Shown one piece after another: positions 59,479 through 64,000 of a stretch of DNA of 64,000 nt. Position numbers and translations under genes: made by a program. The notes under the pieces were generated by a model. That model was not told the origin of the DNA and searched no databases. It was given only the letters and a program-made list of their open reading frames with translations. The DNA is from Impatiens glandulifera (taxonomy: Eukaryota; Streptophyta; Magnoliopsida; Ericales; Balsaminaceae): assembly GCF_907164915.1 (NCBI RefSeq), contig NC_061864.1, positions 9,803,889 through 9,867,888 of the forward strand. Direction: 5' to 3'. Every line of letters begins with the position of its first letter. The first letter of the stretch is position 1.

Positions 59479-59853
59479 ATGGCCAAGTTCTCTTCTTGTA
59501 GCATCAATATCAATGTGGTCACATTTGTTTTCTCAGGTACCATTGCTAATGAATCATCTTACAATTTAGATAACATTTTTCAGATGATATATACATATGA
59601 GACGGTTAACGATGACGACGTGTTTATATGTGCAGTAGCGTTAGGATTAATGATAACGATGACGATGGTTCATGCCGAAAGGGATAGTATTCCTATCAAC
59701 AGAACTTGTATTGCCCGATTTGAGATCAATACTTGCAAACCTTCCACCTGTCAGCCAGAATGCCTTAAGAAGTACAAAGGAAATGGATTTTGTGTTTCTA
59801 GTGGATTCGGCCCTCTTACTTGTGCATGCACTTACAACTGCAATACTCTATAG
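59479..59853 (+). CDS. Defensin-like secreted peptide D (eight Cys)
   Basis: Exons 59479-59536 and 59636-59853 (TCAG|GTACCA, GTGCAG) give 91 residues. The signal peptide is MAKFSSCSININVVTFVFSV followed by ALGLMITMTMVHA. The mature part has eight Cys: RTC, NTC, STC-QPE-C, GFC, LTCAC and YNC, the canonical plant DEFL spacing with CxxxC and CxC; EINTCKPSTCQPECLKKYKG and GNGFCVSSGFGPLTCACTYN are the key stretches. The intron is 99 nt with no stop, so the unspliced transcript would be a 124-residue frame in which the signal peptide is interrupted. The spliced form is preferred because all other copies share this intron. A TATA-like TTATAAATT lies at 59372. Confidence 0.85.
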   Translation: MAKFSSCSININVVTFVFSGTIANESSYNLDNIFQMIYTYETVNDDDVFICAVALGLMITMTMVHAERDSIPINRTCIARFEINTCKPSTCQPECLKKYKGNGFCVSSGFGPLTCACTYNCNTL

Positions 59854-60140
59854 TTTCTTTCACAAATATTGTATTCTCTTGTGCTATCTTAATGTAGGAG
59901 TCATTATGTCTTGAATTCTTGATAAAATAATAATTTTATTTTAGAAACTATATCAAAATATTTATTGAATTTTGTTAGAAATTGTAAAAAAATTATGATA
60001 CGATCAACACTTCAGCTTAAACCTGGTTCGGTTTTGAGTTATTTAAATAACTCAAAAAATTCATCATTTACTCACTCTCATTCATCAAATCATTTTATTA
60101 ATTAATCAAAATATTAAAATAACTTCTATTTAAAATTATT

Positions 60141-60330
60141 ATGGCAACAGAAAAAAAATCCAGTCTCACGATGACCAATGTTTTTTGTGTTAGTATTTCT
60201 ATATATATTTTACAATTTCAACAACATTTCTATATATGAATAATTATGTGTTTATATGTATAGTAGGATTGTAGGAATAGTGGTGATAACAGCTGAAGCC
60301 AAGATTTATATCAAACCTTTTAATAAGCAG
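60141..60330 (+). pseudogene. Defensin-like copy F, truncated
   Basis: Exon 1 (MATEKKSSLTMTNVF) runs into TGTGTTAGTATTT, the shared donor, and exon 2 begins after GTATAGTAGGATTG with VVITAEAKIYIKPF, where the first Cys is replaced by Tyr. The homology stops at about 60325, where dispersed repeat R1 begins. It lacks the Cys-rich C-terminus and cannot encode a DEFL peptide. Confidence 0.75.
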
Positions 60331-60560
60331 TAGTAGTAGTCTATCCTTTTCAGACAGAGTCATAAGCAGGCGGCGGCTTCAGACTATATAATATGTCGTC
60401 AATATCTACTACTACATATATACACTGTGATACAATATTACTTATTACCCACTCAGGATCCAGATGATTGAATTGGAGGTAGGATATGCCACAACTTCAT
60501 CACACAAATGTTCTGTATTTTTCCTTTTGCAACTTATAACTTAAAAACAACTTTGTATTT
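60330..60560. repeat. Dispersed repeat R1, copy 3
   Basis: AGACAGAGTCATAAGCAGGC and GGCTTCAGACTATATAATAT match copy 1, and TATTACCCACTCAGGATCC with GGATATGCCACAACTTCATC match copy 2. It abuts the broken end of DEFL copy F. Confidence 0.75.
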
Positions 60561-61360
60561 TTTTTCATTTCATGTTTTGTAAGAAAATTATCATCCCCAA
60601 AATAATTTAAATACGTTTTAAAATATTAGTTTATTTAAGTCAATATTAAAACAATATATTTATAATTTTGTTTTTGTATAAATATGTTTTTTATTCAAAA
60701 ATAAATTACTATGAAAAAATTATATATATATTTAGTTAATTTTTAACATTTATTCATCTGTACAAATTATTTACAAATACAATTTTTATATAAATTGATT
60801 AATTTAATGATATTTTATTTCAATCAATGAATTATCTAATTGAAAAATAAGAAATATATTCTATATATTTTAATATTTGATTATTAATTACAAAAGTAAC
60901 ACAATTTTAAGGTGGTAAATAAGTGTTGATAATAGGGAGAGTGTAAAAGTATATATGATTAACTCATAAGTTATTATAAACGCAAATCCACTTGTCATAT
61001 AAATTAATATATTTATATAAATATAAATAAAAACATTAAGTGATTTAGTGATAAAACTTTTATAATTCATCCTAAACACAAATATTTAAATTTAAAGTTT
61101 TTAAATGGTTTTAAAACTATTCATTTATGTACTTGCACAAATGAATTAATGCATTTAATTCAAAAGATGTAATATTTATAAAATCTGTATTTTTAACAAT
61201 AAAATAAATAAATAAATAAATAAAAGAGATGTTGTAATATTATAATGGAAAATATATACATTTCATTAATTAAAGGGAAAGATGAATAAATGTAGAGGAA
61301 GATAATTAATTAGCCTAGCATTCTTTTATAAATTGACAAACAAAGACTCAACCAAAAGCA

Positions 61361-61658
61361 ATGGCCAAGTTCTCTTCATGTAACATCAATATCGATGTGG
61401 TCACATTTGTTTTCTCATGTTAGTATTATTCCTACCATGGTTAATTAATCATCTTACAAATTAGATAACATTTTTTTAGATAATATATACATATTAGACG
61501 ATTAACGACTATGACATGTTTATATGTGCAGTAGTGTTTTGATTAATGATGATGACGATGTCTCATGCCGAAAGGGAAGTACAAAGGAAATTGACTTTAT
61601 GTTTCGAGTGGTTTTGGCCCCTAGTTGTGCATGCACTTACAATTGCAGTACTCTATAG
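61361..61658 (+). pseudogene. Defensin-like copy E, broken tandem duplicate of D
   Basis: Exon 1 (MAKFSSCNINIDVVTFVFS) and its donor CAT|GTTAGTATT look normal. Exon 2 begins after GTGCAG with TAGTGTTTTGATTAATG, which reads TGA in the expected frame. Compared with D, about 70 bp coding for the first four Cys are deleted (CCGAAAGGGAAGTACAAAGG joins two separated parts of D), and GGCCCCTAGTTG carries another change. The terminal CACTTACAATTGCAG remains. Its upstream 600 bp and 3' flank (TTTCACAAATATTTTATTC) match those of D. Confidence 0.88.
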
Positions 61659-61950
61659 TTTCTTTCACAAATATTTTATTCTCTTGTGCTATCTTAACGT
61701 AGAAGCCATTTAGGCTTGAATGCTTGATCGATAAAATAATAACTTTATTTTGAAACTATATCGAAATATTTATTAAATTTTATTAATTGTAAAATAATTA
61801 TGATACAATCTCATTTCAAATTAAGTTTAGTTCGGTTTTAAGTTATTTAAATAACTCAAACAAAATATTATTTCAATTTTTATTTCTTTTCTCAAATAAT
61901 TTAATTTATTAATCAAAATATTAAAATACACTCTATTTAAAATTATTATT

Positions 61951-61954
<4 letters not shown>

Positions 61955-62021
<67 letters not shown>
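61955..62021. repeat. (TA)n microsatellite
   Basis: About 33 TA dinucleotides in the 3' flank of copy E. Confidence 0.95.
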
Positions 62022-62022
<1 letters not shown>

Positions 62023-63740
62023 CTTTTTATTAAAATTTTTTTTTTTCAAAATCACTTCCCATCATCAATTTTCTTTCTCTAGGTTAGCCCTTAATTACTT
62101 CATCATGTGAGAGAACTGAATTAGTAATCATTTTAAAATATGAATTAGGTTATTTATTAGATTAAAAATATTTAAAATTGAAAAAAAAAAATGAATTAAC
62201 TATATAACTAGTAAACACACTTAATCATTTGATGAGTCGTAGAATTTGTCGTATGAAGACCTTTGAATTCATGAACTCTTTTGTGTTTTTATGACTTTTA
62301 TTATATTAACACTACGTCGTGTTTCACAAAAATAAATATTTAAAATTAAATAAATTTAATATTTAAAAAAATATTTATGAATATTTATTTCAAAAGAATA
62401 AACGTGATTCAATCAATCCCATACCTTCAACTAAATTTATAAATATAAATGAACCATATTAAATATTATGGTTCTAATTTTAGTCTAAGAAATTCAATAT
62501 TTATTTATTAAAAAAGTAAAATTATTTTAAAATAATGGTAATAATTACATATTAATAATAATGTAAATTATAAAAGATATAATATTTATAAAATCTATAA
62601 AAGAGACAATCTTGTATTTCTTAAAAAATAAAAAATATTAATAAAATAGATATGTTTTAAGAAAAATAATAATAATAATAAATGTCTTACAAATAGAAAA
62701 AATCAAATAGTTAGAGAAAATTGATCAAAGTTTTCTTGTTACACCATTTATTAGTTGGCATGACAATGAGACGTGGCATGGCAATGAGATGGTGAATGTA
62801 TCTCCGTTCAATTTTATTTCGAAAATTTATTTTTACTATTATTTTCGTTCCGTAGATTTTGGAAAATCCCCGCAGGACACGGTTTATATTCATATTTTCT
62901 AAATAAAATATATAATAAAATTATTTAAATGTATTTTTTAATATAATATATCGTAATATATTAAAATTTTATATTATTATACAGAAAAAATTTAAAACTC
63001 TTAAAAAATAGAATTATTAATAAATAAATATATTGATAATTTTATATATTTAATTGTGTTTATAATTGTTCGGAACAGAATCAGGATGAGATCGAGACGA
63101 GACGGGGACACAAATATCATTCTCAGTCAACTACCGGTCAAACCAAAGAAAAATCGCCATAAACGAGACAATTCGATTCGGTTACCGTAAGACGGTTTTA
63201 AATTGTCATCCTAATACACAACAATCCTAATACACAATAGTATGTTGACCCCAAATGTAATGCAATCGATCTATACATTAGCATAGAACTATCTTAGAGG
63301 ACCCTTAAAAAGAATTTGAAATATGATTTTGTTAAAATTTAAAAACTAAATCCATTGCGATCTTGCTAATAGAGAGGATAACTAATAAACTAAATTAGAT
63401 TAATTTTATTAAATTTATATTAATCTATTATATATATTTTTATTATTTTTAAATTATTCAAAAAATTTAAAAGAAATAAAATTTGCATTAGAACCATAAA
63501 TATCTAATTTCGGGTTGAACCTCCCCGGGTCGGTAAGTAGGTTTGGGCTGCCCTCTAATATTATTATTTTTTCAATAGAGGTAACATAGAAGCAGGAGGG
63601 TGAAAGAAAGGAAATGTGAAGGGAAGAAAAGTGAGAGAGATTCTTTTTTTTTATATACAAAACTTGGTCTTTGGGCTGCCCAGGGGTGGGTCTGCCTATA
63701 GGGTTGTTGGGCACGCCCCCTGGCCGGCTCTTCCCTGACC
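62022..63740. other. AT-rich spacer with a decayed transposon-like block
   Basis: About 62757-62895 (GGCATGACAATGAGACGTGG, CGTTCCGTAGATTTTGG) and 63065-63215 (GATGAGATCGAGACGAGACG, GACGGTTTTAAATTGTCATCC) look like the two ends of a common plant MITE-like repeat whose ends read as inverted GGATGACAAT words. About 63510-63730 is GC-richer (GGGCTGCCCAGGGGTGGG) but has no recognisable product; minus-strand frames there are not called. Confidence 0.4.
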
Positions 63741-63900
63741 ATGACCAATAGTATAAACAACTTCGACATCATGATCATTAATTAGTCATTACCTTTGTTT
63801 TATCATGTTAGTATTATATTATTGCTAATCTTACAATTTCAAAACATTTTTTACATATTAATGACTATGTTTTTTATATGTGCAGCAGCAATAGGATATT
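63741..63900 (+). pseudogene. Defensin-like copy G, fragment
   Basis: ATGACCAATAGTATAAACAA reads MTNSINNFDIMIIN then TAG. The shared donor and intron (TCATGTTAGTATTATA, ACATATTAATGACTATG) and acceptor TATATGTGCAG follow, and exon 2 is recognisable only for GCAATAGGAT before similarity ends near 63900. No Cys-rich part remains before the window edge. Confidence 0.65.
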
Positions 63901-64000
63901 CAACTTTACCGCTATAATTGAGTTCAATCGTTGATCTCAATTTCATGTTAGGTAGAATAAAATTTGTCTCACGATTTCCTATTCCAATTGTCTTGTTTCC

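Overview
This is an AT-rich nuclear window from a flowering plant, most likely a eudicot. The evidence is spliced GT-AG genes for plant families (FAR1-like, BARD1/BRCA1-type BRCT, gamma-tubulin complex GCP3, PTI1-like kinase, LEA, CAF1, defensin-like peptides) set among plant transposons (copia, Mutator-like, PIF/Harbinger, SINE, MITEs). I cannot name the species. Exon boundaries were deduced by eye from splice signals, reading frame and family conservation.

Layout. 1-15 kb is the gene-bearing part. A FAR1-like gene runs off the left edge (minus), followed by a short tandem-BRCT gene (minus) with two tandem-repeat arrays upstream. After a gene-poor gap come a complete GCP3/SPC98 gene (minus) and, divergently, a complete PTI1-like kinase gene (plus). 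15.7-23.6 kb is a nested transposon: a Mutator-like element with about 270-bp inverted repeats carries a broken plant gene fragment, into which a 6.4-kb copia retrotransposon (TSD AGCGA) has inserted. 24.9-26.1 kb holds a decayed DUF4283/CCHC (LINE ORF1-type) remnant and 27.9 kb a SINE with clear target duplications.

28.8-64 kb is dominated by a family of small secreted cysteine-rich (defensin-like, DEFL) genes: three apparently intact (28.8, 56.9, 59.5 kb) and four broken or fragmentary (40.4, 60.1, 61.4, 63.7 kb). They share a two-exon structure, a TATA region and flanking sequence, so they arose by local segmental duplication. The first was hit by a 4.2-kb PIF/Harbinger element inserted inside its stop codon. 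Between the copies lie an eight-unit ~312-bp satellite whose units contain Pol III A/B-box-like sequence, a TATAGGG heptamer array split by a MITE, a CAF1 deadenylase gene plus its pseudogene copy, a small LEA-type gene, several MITEs and long (TA)n tracts.

The genes do not form one pathway. The coherent story is rapid birth, decay and transposon capture around a secreted-peptide cluster, next to a stable block of housekeeping and signalling genes.
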